From: Clostridia bacterium
GTDB lineage: Bacteria > Bacillota_A > Clostridia > Oscillospirales > CAG-272
Direction of reading: 5' to 3'
DNA length: 12,622 bases
Assembly (NCBI GenBank): GCA_017462445.1
Contig: JAFTRB010000092.1
Coordinates: forward strand, 1-12,622
Position 1 is the stretch's first letter, and every line of letters starts with the position of its first letter. The notes beneath the pieces are model-generated. The model was not told the DNA's origin. It worked only from the letters and a program-made list of their open reading frames with translations, and searched no databases. Shown here in pieces: positions 1-7,276 of the stretch. Made by a program: the position numbers and the translations under genes.

Positions 1-911
1 AAGAGTACGCCGCCCGCAGTGTCAACGATGAAGGCTACAAGGCCAAGGCCCATAATAAGGAGGGTGCTGGTGTTGAGGAACTGGGAGGCTGTCATATTGA
101 AGGCGATGGTGATGCCAAGGAAGAGGGTAACAAGGTTTGCAAGAGCCTTCTGCGCGGTCTCGGAGAGCGAGTCAAGCACGCCGCACTCGCGAATTAAGTT
201 ACCGAACATCAAGAATCCGATGAGCGAGCCTGCCGCGGGAGCGAAGATGCAGGCAACTATGGAGATGATGATGGGGAAGAGTATCTTGGTGGTCTTGGAT
301 ACGCTGGTTGCCTTGTAGGTCATGCGAATCTGACGCTCTTTTTTAGTGGTCAGGAGCTTGATTACAGGAGGCTGTATAATAGGCACAAGCGCCATGTAGG
401 AGTAGGCTGCAACCGTAATCGCGCCAACATAGTTGGAGCCAAGCGCATTAGCAACAACGATGGAGGTGGGGCCATCTGCCGCGCCGATGATGGCGATGGA
501 GGCCGCGTCCTTGATTTCAGGGAAGAAGATGGAGGCTGTGCAGAGGGTAAAGAAGATACCGAACTGTGCAGCAGCACCGAAGATCATAAGCTTGGGGTTG
601 TTGAGCAAGGGACCGAAGTCGATCATCGCGCCGATACCGATGAAGAGTATCAGGGGGAACAGCTCGTTTGCGATGCCCGCCTTGTACAGTGTTTCCAGGG
701 GCTCTGCAATTCCCGAGTGGGGGAAGTTCATAAGGATCGCGCCAAAGCCGATGGGGAGCAGGAGGGTGGGCTCCATCTGCTTTTTAATTGCGAGATAGAT
801 AAGCACTCCGCCGATAACCCACATTATCAGCATCATCCAGTTGGGGGTGCCGTTCGTTACGCCGGTAAACAGCTCGACAACGCCGTCAAAGAGTGAAAGT
901 AGTTCTTCCAT
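1..911 (-). CDS. Sodium ion-translocating decarboxylase, beta subunit (partial, C-terminus off window)
   Basis: This is the integral-membrane subunit of biotin-dependent Na+ pumps (OadB/GcdB/MmdB family), which couples decarboxylation of carboxybiotin to Na+ export. The reading frame starts at ATG 911 and stays open to base 3, giving 303 residues; family members are usually about 370 or more, so the C-terminal part lies beyond the window. Visible family motifs include LLPIGFGAILMN (51-62), FIGIGAMIDFGPLL (90-103), GAAAQFGIF (112-120), GAADGPTSI (143-151), the AAYSYMALVPIIQPP stretch (168-182) and LTTKKER (187-193). Asp146 in GAADGPT should correspond to the essential Asp of the GGADGPT motif in Klebsiella OadB; the second Gly is Ala here. 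AAGGAA lies just upstream of the start, and a strong promoter sits at 945-973. Which decarboxylase it serves (oxaloacetate, methylmalonyl-CoA or glutaconyl-CoA) cannot be told without the other subunits. Confidence 0.95.
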   Translation of the reverse strand, partial: MEELLSLFDGVVELFTGVTNGTPNWMMLIMWVIGGVLIYLAIKKQMEPTLLLPIGFGAILMNFPHSGIAEPLETLYKAGIANELFPLILFIGIGAMIDFGPLLNNPKLMIFGAAAQFGIFFTLCTASIFFPEIKDAASIAIIGAADGPTSIVVANALGSNYVGAITVAAYSYMALVPIIQPPVIKLLTTKKERQIRMTYKATSVSKTTKILFPIIISIVACIFAPAAGSLIGFLMFGNLIRECGVLDSLSETAQKALANLVTLFLGITIAFNMTASQFLNTSTLLIMGLGLVAFIVDTAGGVL

Positions 912-944
912 TGTCAGGTTCCTTTTCTTATTTATTTCCTGACC

Positions 945-973
945 ATTATACAATAAATAAAAGACAAATTCAA
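945..973 (-). promoter_or_regulatory. Sigma-A-type promoter of the decarboxylase beta gene
   Basis: Read on the minus strand, TTGAAT (968-973) is followed by a 17-base spacer and a perfect TATAAT (945-950). Transcription would start near 938, giving a leader of about 27 bases that contains the ribosome binding site. This suggests that the beta subunit is the first gene of its transcript. Confidence 0.8.
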
Positions 974-999
974 GCCATTTGAAAATATTTTACCTAGAC

Positions 1000-1041
1000 T
1001 TAACAGAAAAAGTGGTAAAAAAGCTTAACAGTTTGTTAATT
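1000..1041 (+). promoter_or_regulatory. TTAACA repeats upstream of cardiolipin synthase (possible PhoP-type sites)
   Basis: TTAACA occurs at 1000-1005 and 1025-1030, followed by TTAATT at 1036-1041. The last two start 11 bases apart, the spacing known for PhoP half-sites in Bacillus (TTAACA-like repeats). The first to second distance of 25 bases fits less well. A poor promoter-like pair (TTGCAG 1040-1045, 17 bases, TTAAAT 1063-1068) follows. The region is AT-rich, so chance is a real alternative. Confidence 0.3.
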
Positions 1042-1103
1042 GCAGAAAGGTGGTAAAAATGATTAAATAAATACAGTAATGCAATAATTATGAAGGAGGG
1101 GCA

Positions 1104-2645
1104 ATGAAAAAGCTTTTAAGATTTATTTTTTCCGGATATTTTTTGTCCGGACTGATGATACTTGCCGAAATTGGGGCGCTGTTTATGCTTGTGGTCAGGC
1201 TTTCTTATTTTTCGGCTATATTCTTTATAATCGTGACTTTGGTTGACGCCCTGTCGCTTCTTGCGGTCATTAATATGGAGGGGAGCCCGGAAAGAAGGCT
1301 GACCTGGATGGCGGTCATACTGCTTTTGCCTATTCTGGGTACTCTCCTGTTCCTCTTGTTCAGAACGAGAGGGATGTCGAAGAGGGATGTTAAAAGAAGC
1401 GAGAGGATAATGGAAGAAATGGATAGGTGGCGTTATCCGGAAAGCAACCTGTCTGTCCTCGAGTCCGAGAGCAGGGAGGCCTACTGTCGGGCAAGAGCGA
1501 TCCTTGAAAGCTCGCCGACGAGCGGCTTGTACCGTAATACAGAGAGCCAATTCTTTTCAAGCGGCGAGCAGATGTATAGCTCAATGCTAGCCGACCTTGC
1601 TGTGGCGGAAAAATACATTCTTCTTGAATATTTCATCCTTGAGGATGGCGTGATGTGGCGGGGGATAGAGGAAATACTTAAGAAAAAAACAAGCGAGGGC
1701 TGTACCGTCAGGCTTTTGGTGGATGACATCGGCTGTATGGGCAAGCTTGATTCCTCGCTTTTGAGGGATTTGGAGAAAAGCGGAATAGCCACACTCCGCT
1801 TCAACAGATTTACCCCCAGATTTTCGGCAAAGCACAATAACAGAGATCACAGAAAGCTGCTTATAGTCGACGGAGTTATAGGCTACACGGGAGGCATTAA
1901 TATAGCGGACGAGTATATAAACGAAAGGGAAAGGTTCGGTCACTGGCGCGACGGTGGCATAAGGCTGTATGGCGAGGGCGTAAGCGAGCTTGTGCGCCTT
2001 TATCTTTCTATGTGGGATATGACAAGCGGAGCGCTCAGCGAATATAGCTTCTTTCTTGATAATCTGCCAAAGACCGTACCCGTGTCAAATAATTGCGGCT
2101 ATGTTCTCCCATTCGGCTGCGGTCCTGAGCCTTTATATAGGGGCGAGTGCGGCAAGCGCGCCCTGCTGGATATTATTGAAATGGCGTTAACATATGTTTA
2201 CATCACCACTCCCTATTTGATAATCGACAACGATTTATCCGTGGCTCTGGAGGGGGCGGCGCTCCGCGGTGTTGATGTCAGAATAATCACTCCCGGTGTC
2301 CCTGACAAGAGGCTCGTAAAGCTGATGGGCAGGAGCTTCTATCTGTCGCTTATTCGCGCGGGAGTGAAAATATATGAATATACTCCCGGCTTCATACACG
2401 AAAAGACTATTGTGTCGGATGACAGTTATGCTATAATCGGTACTATAAACCTTGATTATCGCAGCCTTGTTCATCACTATGAGGATGCGGTTCTTTTGTT
2501 TGGCTCGAAAACGGTTATGAGCATAAAGGAGTCCTTTATTGGCTTGTTTGACAGCTCCCTGCTGATTGATGAGAAGAGGGCTTCGCTTGGCGTATTTGAG
2601 CGTTTGTTTACCTCTATTGCCAGGCTCTTTGCGCCTCTCCTCTAG
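1104..2645 (+). CDS. cls: Cardiolipin synthase (phospholipase D superfamily, ClsA type)
   Basis: The product is a membrane enzyme that condenses two phosphatidylglycerols into cardiolipin and glycerol. The 513 residues match the usual ClsA length of about 480-510. Three hydrophobic N-terminal segments (about 4-31, 35-56 and 67-86) form the membrane anchor and PLDc_N region. Two complete HKD motifs follow: HRKLLIVD (249-256, followed by GGIN) and HEKTIVSD (432-439, followed by GTINLDYRS). Both catalytic His/Lys/Asp sets are present, so the enzyme should be active. The start is fixed by AAGGAGG at 1093-1099, four bases before the ATG. It is transcribed divergently from the decarboxylase subunit, and no strong promoter is visible; TTAACA repeats lie upstream. 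A weak hairpin at 2659-2678 separates it from the next gene. Confidence 0.95.
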   Translation: MKKLLRFIFSGYFLSGLMILAEIGALFMLVVRLSYFSAIFFIIVTLVDALSLLAVINMEGSPERRLTWMAVILLLPILGTLLFLLFRTRGMSKRDVKRSERIMEEMDRWRYPESNLSVLESESREAYCRARAILESSPTSGLYRNTESQFFSSGEQMYSSMLADLAVAEKYILLEYFILEDGVMWRGIEEILKKKTSEGCTVRLLVDDIGCMGKLDSSLLRDLEKSGIATLRFNRFTPRFSAKHNNRDHRKLLIVDGVIGYTGGINIADEYINERERFGHWRDGGIRLYGEGVSELVRLYLSMWDMTSGALSEYSFFLDNLPKTVPVSNNCGYVLPFGCGPEPLYRGECGKRALLDIIEMALTYVYITTPYLIIDNDLSVALEGAALRGVDVRIITPGVPDKRLVKLMGRSFYLSLIRAGVKIYEYTPGFIHEKTIVSDDSYAIIGTINLDYRSLVHHYEDAVLLFGSKTVMSIKESFIGLFDSSLLIDEKRASLGVFERLFTSIARLFAPLL

Positions 2646-2658
2646 CTTTTTGCTATAC

Positions 2659-2690
2659 GGTTGTGATTTTTTGCGACCATTTTACCTTTG
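2659..2690 (+). terminator. Weak hairpin after cardiolipin synthase
   Basis: GGTTG (2659-2663) can pair with CGACC (2674-2678), and the stem is followed by an interrupted T-rich stretch. Five pairs make a poor terminator, so read-through into the next gene is likely. Confidence 0.3.
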
Positions 2691-2691
2691 T

Positions 2692-2721
2692 TTGAATAAC
2701 CACCTCTCCTTCGGACAGAAT
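2692..2721 (+). promoter_or_regulatory. Possible promoter of desulfoferrodoxin gene
   Basis: TTGAAT (2692-2697), an 18-base spacer and CAGAAT (2716-2721) each match four of six consensus positions. If it is used, transcription starts near 2728, leaving a leader of only about 16 bases. The call is tentative because the region is AT-rich. Confidence 0.35.
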
Positions 2722-2741
2722 AAATAAAAAAAGGAGGAGAG
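2704..2741 (+). promoter_or_regulatory. Possible ribosome-binding-site-sequestering hairpin upstream of dfx
   Basis: Bases 2704-2712 (CTCTCCTTC) are complementary over nine positions, with one G-U pair, to 2733-2741, which includes most of the dfx Shine-Dalgarno sequence. The loop is 20 A-rich bases. It can form only in transcripts that start upstream of 2704, such as read-through from cardiolipin synthase. Confidence 0.35.
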
Positions 2742-2743
2742 AT

Positions 2744-3142
2744 ATGAAGCATTATATATGTAGACGGTGTGGCGATATTGTCGCTATGGTAAACGGGGGC
2801 GGAGAGCGCCTTTCCTGCTGCAGCTCGCGTATGGAGGAGCTTACCCCGAAATGGGAGGGGCAGGGAGCTGAGAAGCATACTCCGTCAATGGAGCAGTTTG
2901 GCAATCGCGTGCATATCTGGCTTCCCCACCCAATGGAGCGGGAGCATCGTGTGGATTGGATTTGCCTCGTCACCGATAAGGGTAGCCAAAGAAAGCTTCT
3001 TTCCCCGCTTGGCGAGAGCAGTGCCGACTTCTATCTTGATGATGGCGAGAGGGTAATCCGCGCCTTCGCATACTGCAATCTTCACGGGCTTTGGGTTCTT
3101 GATATTGCAAAAAATCAGGATAGCAAGCAAAGCGAAAAATAA
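2744..3142 (+). CDS. dfx: Desulfoferrodoxin / superoxide reductase
   Basis: The product is a cytoplasmic enzyme of anaerobes that reduces superoxide to hydrogen peroxide without making oxygen. The N-terminal desulforedoxin-like domain (about 1-37) carries C6xxC9 and the adjacent pair C25-C26 that hold the FeCys4 centre. The C-terminal superoxide reductase domain supplies the complete Fe(His)4Cys site: H45, H62 (in HPM), H68, C111 and H114 (in CNLHGLW). Glu43-Lys44 before H45 match the catalytic E-K pair known in the family. The loop between H45 and H62 looks a few residues shorter than in typical proteins, and the C-terminus has a short polar extension (about 120-132). AAGGAGG at 2731-2737 sets the start and may be sequestered by an upstream complementary stretch. 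The gene converges on the MgtC-like gene. Confidence 0.95.
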   Translation: MKHYICRRCGDIVAMVNGGGERLSCCSSRMEELTPKWEGQGAEKHTPSMEQFGNRVHIWLPHPMEREHRVDWICLVTDKGSQRKLLSPLGESSADFYLDDGERVIRAFAYCNLHGLWVLDIAKNQDSKQSEK

Positions 3143-3180
3143 AATCCGAACGAAGTGAAGATTTCATTAAACCAAAAGAA

Positions 3181-3229
3181 AAAGAGGAAATTTTTCGGCT
3201 AAACCGATTTGTTTCCTCTTTCTGTTTTT
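3181..3229. terminator. Bidirectional rho-independent terminator between convergent genes
   Basis: AAAGAGGAAA (3181-3190) pairs perfectly with TTTCCTCTTT (3212-3221), with an inner CGG/CCG pairing (3196-3198 with 3204-3206). On the plus strand it is followed by TTTTT (3225-3229). On the minus strand the flanking sequence reads as a T-rich tract. It can serve both dfx and the MgtC-like gene. Confidence 0.8.
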
Positions 3230-3243
3230 AATTGGGACGATGG

Positions 3244-3945
3244 CTAGATAGACTCGAGAGCGTAGATTACCTCTTCAAGCTCCTCGAGCCTTGCGGACAT
3301 TGTTGCGGGAGTCAGATTTGCGTTGTCGTATGCGTGTACGTTGCACTCAATGCCGACATTGTCGCTCTTGCCGCTTCTGGGGGGAGTGACCTGAATATCC
3401 GTGACGGGATAGTTCTCCTGCAGATGGTTGATGATCTTGCGGACATTTGTGTCCAGATAGACCTCAATATAGATGCCAAAGCGAGTATTTCGTCTTGTTA
3501 CCTTGTACTCAAAGCGAGCCATAAGCGTGGTGGCAAGCACGGAAAGAATAAAGGCGATTGCCGCGCCGATGTAGTAGCCAAGCCCGAGGGCGATACCAAT
3601 CGCTCCAACCGTCCAAAGCCCTGCTGCTGTGGTAAGCCCCGTTATCTGGAATCTTCCCTTAATGAGAATTGTGCCAACACCGAGGAAGCCGATGCCGGAT
3701 ATGACCTGGGCAGAAATTCGAAGCGGATCTCCCGCACCAAACGCATCGAAGGCAAAAATACCGCACATCGCAGTGAGGGTTGCTCCCAGGCAGACGAGTA
3801 TATGAGTACGCATTCCGGCGGCACGCCCCTGCTTGCCTCTTTCCATACCGATAACGCCACCGGCAATCATTGCAAGAGCGAGCTTAAGCAGCGCCTCCCA
3901 GAACTCGGTTATGCTACCGAGCCAAGCAAAAAAAGCAGGAATCAT
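3244..3945 (-). CDS. MgtC/SapB family membrane protein
   Basis: The 233 residues have the standard architecture of the family. An N-terminal MgtC domain with about four to five membrane segments spans roughly 15-150 and carries the diagnostic stretches GVIGMERGKQGRAAGMRTH (about 30-48), SGIGFLGVGTIL (about 83-94) and GLTTAAGLWTVGAIG (about 102-116). A soluble, ACT-like C-terminal domain fills about 155-233. In enteric bacteria MgtC supports growth at low Mg2+ and inhibits the F-type ATP synthase; whether this clostridial homologue does the same is not known. The start is set by AGGAGG at 3950-3955. The gene has its own promoter at 3975-4004 and a shared terminator. Its closeness to a phosphate-response module is suggestive, since MgtC affects phosphate and ATP balance in Salmonella, but that link is inference. 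Confidence 0.93.
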   Translation of the reverse strand: MIPAFFAWLGSITEFWEALLKLALAMIAGGVIGMERGKQGRAAGMRTHILVCLGATLTAMCGIFAFDAFGAGDPLRISAQVISGIGFLGVGTILIKGRFQITGLTTAAGLWTVGAIGIALGLGYYIGAAIAFILSVLATTLMARFEYKVTRRNTRFGIYIEVYLDTNVRKIINHLQENYPVTDIQVTPPRSGKSDNVGIECNVHAYDNANLTPATMSARLEELEEVIYALESI

Positions 3946-3974
3946 AAGCCCTCCTAAAACTATTTAATGAATAC

Positions 3975-4004
3975 ATTATAGCATAGAATATAATATAAAG
4001 TCAA
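3975..4004 (-). promoter_or_regulatory. Promoter of the MgtC-like gene
   Basis: On the minus strand TTGACT (3999-4004) is followed by an 18-base spacer and TATAAT (3975-3980). The -10 is preceded by TGC, giving an extended -10. This is a strong sigma-A-type promoter. Confidence 0.8.
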
Positions 4005-4089
4005 TCCCAAAGACCAAAAAGAAGACGCTGTGGCAGTAAAAAGCAAAGCATATGATTAAGCTGCTCGGGTATAAAATTATAAAAATATC

Positions 4090-4118
4090 TTGAATAATTG
4101 CGAGAAAAAAGGTATAAT
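4090..4118 (+). promoter_or_regulatory. Promoter of the HD-domain gene (and possibly of phoP-phoR)
   Basis: TTGAAT (4090-4095), a 17-base spacer and a perfect TATAAT (4113-4118) lie back to back with the MgtC-like promoter. Transcription would start near 4125, just before the ribosome binding site at 4135-4140. The element rules out the in-frame upstream TTG codon at 4090 as the start of the gene. Confidence 0.8.
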
Positions 4119-4143
4119 AAAGAAAAATTGCTTTGGAGGGCAT

Positions 4144-4797
4144 ATGCTCACATACGAGGAAATCAAGAAAAACGAGGATATAAGGACATATATCACCTGC
4201 GCCGACCAGTCGCTTAAGGCGCTGGGCTACACAGAGCATAGCTTTGCTCATGTGACTAAGGTTGCAGAGACTGCGGCATACATTCTTCGCTCGGTCGGAG
4301 CCGACGAGCATACGGTGGAGCTGGCAATGATAGCAGGCTATCTTCACGATATAGGCAACCTGGTTAACAGGGTAGACCATTCGCAGAGCGGAGCGGTTAT
4401 GGCGTTCCGCATTCTTGACAAGCTGGGCGCTCCGGCGACCGATATCGCCGCTATTGTTACGGCAATTGGCAATCACGACGAGGGAACGGGCGTTCCGGTA
4501 AACGATATATCAGCCGCGCTTATCCTGGCCGACAAGACCGACGTTCGCAGGACAAGAGTCCGCAATGCCGAGTATCTGAGCTTTGATATTCACGATAGAG
4601 TCAACTACTCGGTGGAGAGCGCCGGACTTGATATAAGAGATGGCGAGATCGTACTGAGCCTGACCGTTGATACGGGAATCGGCTCGGTTATGGATTATTT
4701 CGAGATATTCATAGGAAGAATGACTATGTGCCGCAGGGCGGCAGAGAAGCTTGGACTTGTGTTCTCTCTCTCGGTCAACGGCCAGAAGCTGCTTTAA
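4144..4797 (+). CDS. HD-domain metal-dependent phosphohydrolase
   Basis: This is a soluble protein of 217 residues in the HD superfamily, whose members hydrolyse phosphoester bonds in nucleotides or signalling molecules. Metal ligands are visible at H36, at H68-D69 in YLHDIGN, and at the Asp of the LADKTDVRR stretch (about 129-137). Conserved H79 (DHSQSG) and NHDEGTG lie between them. The usual Lys after HDIG is Asn72 here. The C-terminal third (about 155-217) lacks a domain I recognise. GGAGGG at 4135-4140 fixes the start at 4144. A promoter lies directly upstream, and the response regulator gene follows after 76 bases with no convincing terminator, so they could be cotranscribed. The substrate is unknown; it is too short to be a RelA/SpoT or a dGTPase. 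Confidence 0.88.
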   Translation: MLTYEEIKKNEDIRTYITCADQSLKALGYTEHSFAHVTKVAETAAYILRSVGADEHTVELAMIAGYLHDIGNLVNRVDHSQSGAVMAFRILDKLGAPATDIAAIVTAIGNHDEGTGVPVNDISAALILADKTDVRRTRVRNAEYLSFDIHDRVNYSVESAGLDIRDGEIVLSLTVDTGIGSVMDYFEIFIGRMTMCRRAAEKLGLVFSLSVNGQKLL

Positions 4798-4873
4798 TAA
4801 TTTGACACGGATATATTGCTTTTGAAATAAAAGATAACTATTGTTTACATCTTTACAATGGAGGTAGAAACAA

Positions 4874-5545
4874 ATGATATACTTGCTTGAGGATGACGAG
4901 AGCATTCGTGAGCTTGTATCCTATTCGTTGGATAAAACAGGCAATCCTGCGGAGGGCTTTGCCACCCCAATGGAGTTTTATGCGGCAATAGAGCGCGAGC
5001 TGCCTGAGCTTGTCATACTGGATGTAATGCTCCCGCAGGAGGACGGGCTTTCTGTTTTGAAGCGACTCCGCAAGGACCCTCGCACAGCGAGAATTCCCGT
5101 AATTATGCTGACAGCCAAGGGCTCTGAGTTTGATAAGGTGACTGCCCTCGATCTTGGCGCAGACGACTATGTTACCAAGCCCTTTGGCGTAATGGAGCTT
5201 GTCGCCAGGGTCAGAGCGGTTCTGCGTCGGTCGGCTCCGATATCCGGCGGAGAGAACGGCTACAGTGTCGGCGGCCTTTCTGTCTCGGTCGAAAGGCGGG
5301 AGGTGCTTGTCAACGGCAATCCCATAAGCCTGACATTCAAGGAGTTCGAGCTTTTGGTATTCCTTCTCGAGGGGCGTGGCAGAGTTCTTAGCCGTGACAG
5401 GATTTTGCGCGAGGTGTGGGACTATGACTTTGACGGTGAGAACCGCACCGTTGATGTACATATCCGCACCCTCAGACAGAAGCTTGGTGATTGTGGCTAT
5501 CTTATCGAGACCGTCCGTGGCGTTGGCTACAAGATCGATATTTAG
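4874..5545 (+). CDS. OmpR/PhoB-family response regulator (PhoP-like)
   Basis: The product is a DNA-binding response regulator of 223 residues. The receiver domain (1-115) has the acidic pair D7-D8, phospho-acceptor D50 in LDVMLP, T80 in MLTAKG and K102 in TKPFG, so all switch residues are present. A winged-helix output domain (about 128-222) ends in the typical RTVDVHIRTLRQKL and VRGVGYKI stretches. GGAGGT at 4860-4865 sets the start. The stop codon is two bases before the kinase ATG, so the two are translationally coupled. With a Na+/phosphate cotransporter gene downstream, a phosphate-starvation regulator like PhoP is the best guess. WalR-type and other OmpR members look alike, so the ligand assignment is inference. 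Confidence 0.93.
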   Translation: MIYLLEDDESIRELVSYSLDKTGNPAEGFATPMEFYAAIERELPELVILDVMLPQEDGLSVLKRLRKDPRTARIPVIMLTAKGSEFDKVTALDLGADDYVTKPFGVMELVARVRAVLRRSAPISGGENGYSVGGLSVSVERREVLVNGNPISLTFKEFELLVFLLEGRGRVLSRDRILREVWDYDFDGENRTVDVHIRTLRQKLGDCGYLIETVRGVGYKIDI

Positions 5546-5547
5546 CT

Positions 5548-7221
5548 ATGACACAAAAAATATTCAAGAGCGTAATGCTTCTCGCTCTTTCGGTGCTGCT
5601 CGTGACCGCCTTTGTGGTTTTTGGCTTTACCTATAACTCATACCACACCCTCGCTCTTGAAGAGATGAGCCGCGAGTGCGAGCTTATCCTTGCCGGCTAT
5701 GAGGCGGATGGCGAGGATTACTTTGAGAGTATAGAGAAGAGTGGAGTTCGCGTGACCCGCGTGCTGACCGATGGAACGGTGGTGTTCGATACAAGGCTTG
5801 CTGACAAGGTCACTGAAGCGGACAACCATCTGGACCGCGAGGAGATAAAGGAGGCAATTGACAAGGGCGAGGGTAGCGCGGTTCGGCAGTCCAGCACCTT
5901 TGGCAGGTCTACTGTATACTATGCGATGCGCGCCCATGACGGCAGCATCATCCGGGTGGGAACAGAGCAATATTCTGCAGGAAGCCTTCTTCTCGGGCTT
6001 CTCACTCCTGCTTTGGTTTTGTTTATTCTTGTGCTTCTCTTTGCCTTTATAATGGCGGCGAGGCTGGCAAAAAATATTGTTACTCCTATAAATCAGATAG
6101 ATTTGCAAAACCCGACAAGAAGTGTGGTGTTTGAGGAGCTTAAGCCTATTGCGCAGCGGCTCGCCGAGCAGAACCACAGAATTTCGAGGCAGATGAAGGA
6201 GCTTTCCATTCGCCAGAATGAGTTTGATTCTATAATGGCGAATATGTCAGAGGGAATTCTTGTGCTTAACTCCAGGGCTATGATACTCTCCTGCAATTCT
6301 GCCTGCGCAGAGATACTTGGTATATCAAGCGAGACGAAGAGCATTCTCTCACTTACCCTGAGGCCCGACTTCAAGAGCACCGTTCTGACAGCGCTTTCCG
6401 GTGACACGGGTACCTGTGTTTTGAGGCTTGAGGAGCGCAGCTACACTGTTTTTGCTACTCCTGTAAGGCTTGGCGAGAGAATTGAGGGCGCAGTTATTCT
6501 GATAGTTGACGATACCGAAAAGGAGGAGAGGGAGGCGCTCCGCCGCGAGTTTACCTCTAATGTATCCCACGAGCTAAAGACGCCCCTGACCTCTATATCC
6601 GGCTTTGCCGAGCTTATTCGCGATGGCTTGGCAACGGGCGAGGATGTAAACCGCTTTGCCGGAAAGATATACAAGGAGGCACAGCGACTTATCGCCCTTG
6701 TCGGTGATATAATCCGCCTGACTCAGATGGATGGCGGTGAGATACCCTATGACGGCGAGGTTGGGCTTGACAGTATTGCTCTTGAGGTGGCGGACAGGCT
6801 TATGACGGTGGCAGAGAAAAAGGGCGTAAACTTGGAATGCTCGCTTGCCCCTGCCAGGGTGATTGGAAATATCCGTCTGCTTGAGGAGCTGATCTACAAC
6901 CTTCTTGATAATGCTATCAAGTACAACAAGGAGGGCGGCAGAGTCATTCTGAGCGTTAAAAAAAGCGACACGGGTGCCATCCTTTCGGTTATTGATAACG
7001 GAATTGGAATTCCAAAGGCACAGCAGGGAAGGGTCTTTGAAAGATTTTATCGCGTGGACAAAAGTCACTCGCGCGAGATTGGCGGAACCGGACTTGGTCT
7101 GTCTATCGTCAAGCATTCGGCAATTTACCACAAGGCCCGCATAGAGCTTGTAAGCGAGCTTGGAAGCGGAACGACGGTCACGGTTTATTTCCCTTCGCCG
7201 ACTTCCGCTGCCGGGATTTAA
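5548..7221 (+). CDS. Sensor histidine kinase (PhoR/WalK-like)
   Basis: This membrane sensor kinase has 557 residues. TM1 lies at about 9-28, an extracytoplasmic sensor domain at about 29-146 and TM2 at about 147-172. A PAS-like domain follows at about 223-325, then the DHp domain with the H box FTSNVSHELKTPLTS (phospho-acceptor His341). The catalytic ATPase domain has the N box LIYNLLDNAIKYN (about 447-459), the G1 box VIDNGIGI (about 481-488), FERFYRVDKSHS and the G2 box GGTGLGLSIV (about 512-521). I chose ATG 5548, two bases after the response regulator stop; the frame is open upstream to 5491 but only within that gene. No strong Shine-Dalgarno precedes it, consistent with coupled translation. 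The PhoR role is inferred from the adjacent phosphate transporter. Confidence 0.93.
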   Translation: MTQKIFKSVMLLALSVLLVTAFVVFGFTYNSYHTLALEEMSRECELILAGYEADGEDYFESIEKSGVRVTRVLTDGTVVFDTRLADKVTEADNHLDREEIKEAIDKGEGSAVRQSSTFGRSTVYYAMRAHDGSIIRVGTEQYSAGSLLLGLLTPALVLFILVLLFAFIMAARLAKNIVTPINQIDLQNPTRSVVFEELKPIAQRLAEQNHRISRQMKELSIRQNEFDSIMANMSEGILVLNSRAMILSCNSACAEILGISSETKSILSLTLRPDFKSTVLTALSGDTGTCVLRLEERSYTVFATPVRLGERIEGAVILIVDDTEKEEREALRREFTSNVSHELKTPLTSISGFAELIRDGLATGEDVNRFAGKIYKEAQRLIALVGDIIRLTQMDGGEIPYDGEVGLDSIALEVADRLMTVAEKKGVNLECSLAPARVIGNIRLLEELIYNLLDNAIKYNKEGGRVILSVKKSDTGAILSVIDNGIGIPKAQQGRVFERFYRVDKSHSREIGGTGLGLSIVKHSAIYHKARIELVSELGSGTTVTVYFPSPTSAAGI

Positions 7222-7228
7222 CCTATTT

Positions 7229-7266
7229 TTAACAAAAGTTCGCTTTTAGATTTAACATTGTTAAGA
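7229..7266 (+). promoter_or_regulatory. Putative PhoP-binding repeats upstream of the Na+/phosphate cotransporter
   Basis: TTAACA occurs at 7229-7234 and 7252-7257, with TTAAGA at 7261-7266. The starts are 23 and 32 bases from the first, close to two and three DNA turns. The sites end 11 bases before a promoter whose -35 (TTGGCT) is weak, as expected for an activated promoter. Bacillus PhoP binds TTAACA-like direct repeats. A small AAAAG-TTCG-CTTTT hairpin (7234-7247) lies inside the cluster and is too weak to act as a good terminator. Confidence 0.45.
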
Positions 7267-7276
7267 TAAAATAAAA

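Noticed and set aside
19..798. Plus-strand open frames at the window start
   Set aside because: The minus strand encodes a well-conserved decarboxylase beta subunit through this whole stretch, so these frames are shadows.
3232..3957. Plus-strand open frame (241 codons) opposite the MgtC-like gene
   Set aside because: The minus strand encodes a full MgtC/SapB protein with promoter and ribosome binding site. The plus frame has neither and starts inside the terminator region.
4090..4143. Upstream TTG start for the HD-domain gene
   Set aside because: The codon lies inside the -35 element of a strong promoter. ATG 4144 has a GGAGGG ribosome binding site at the right distance.
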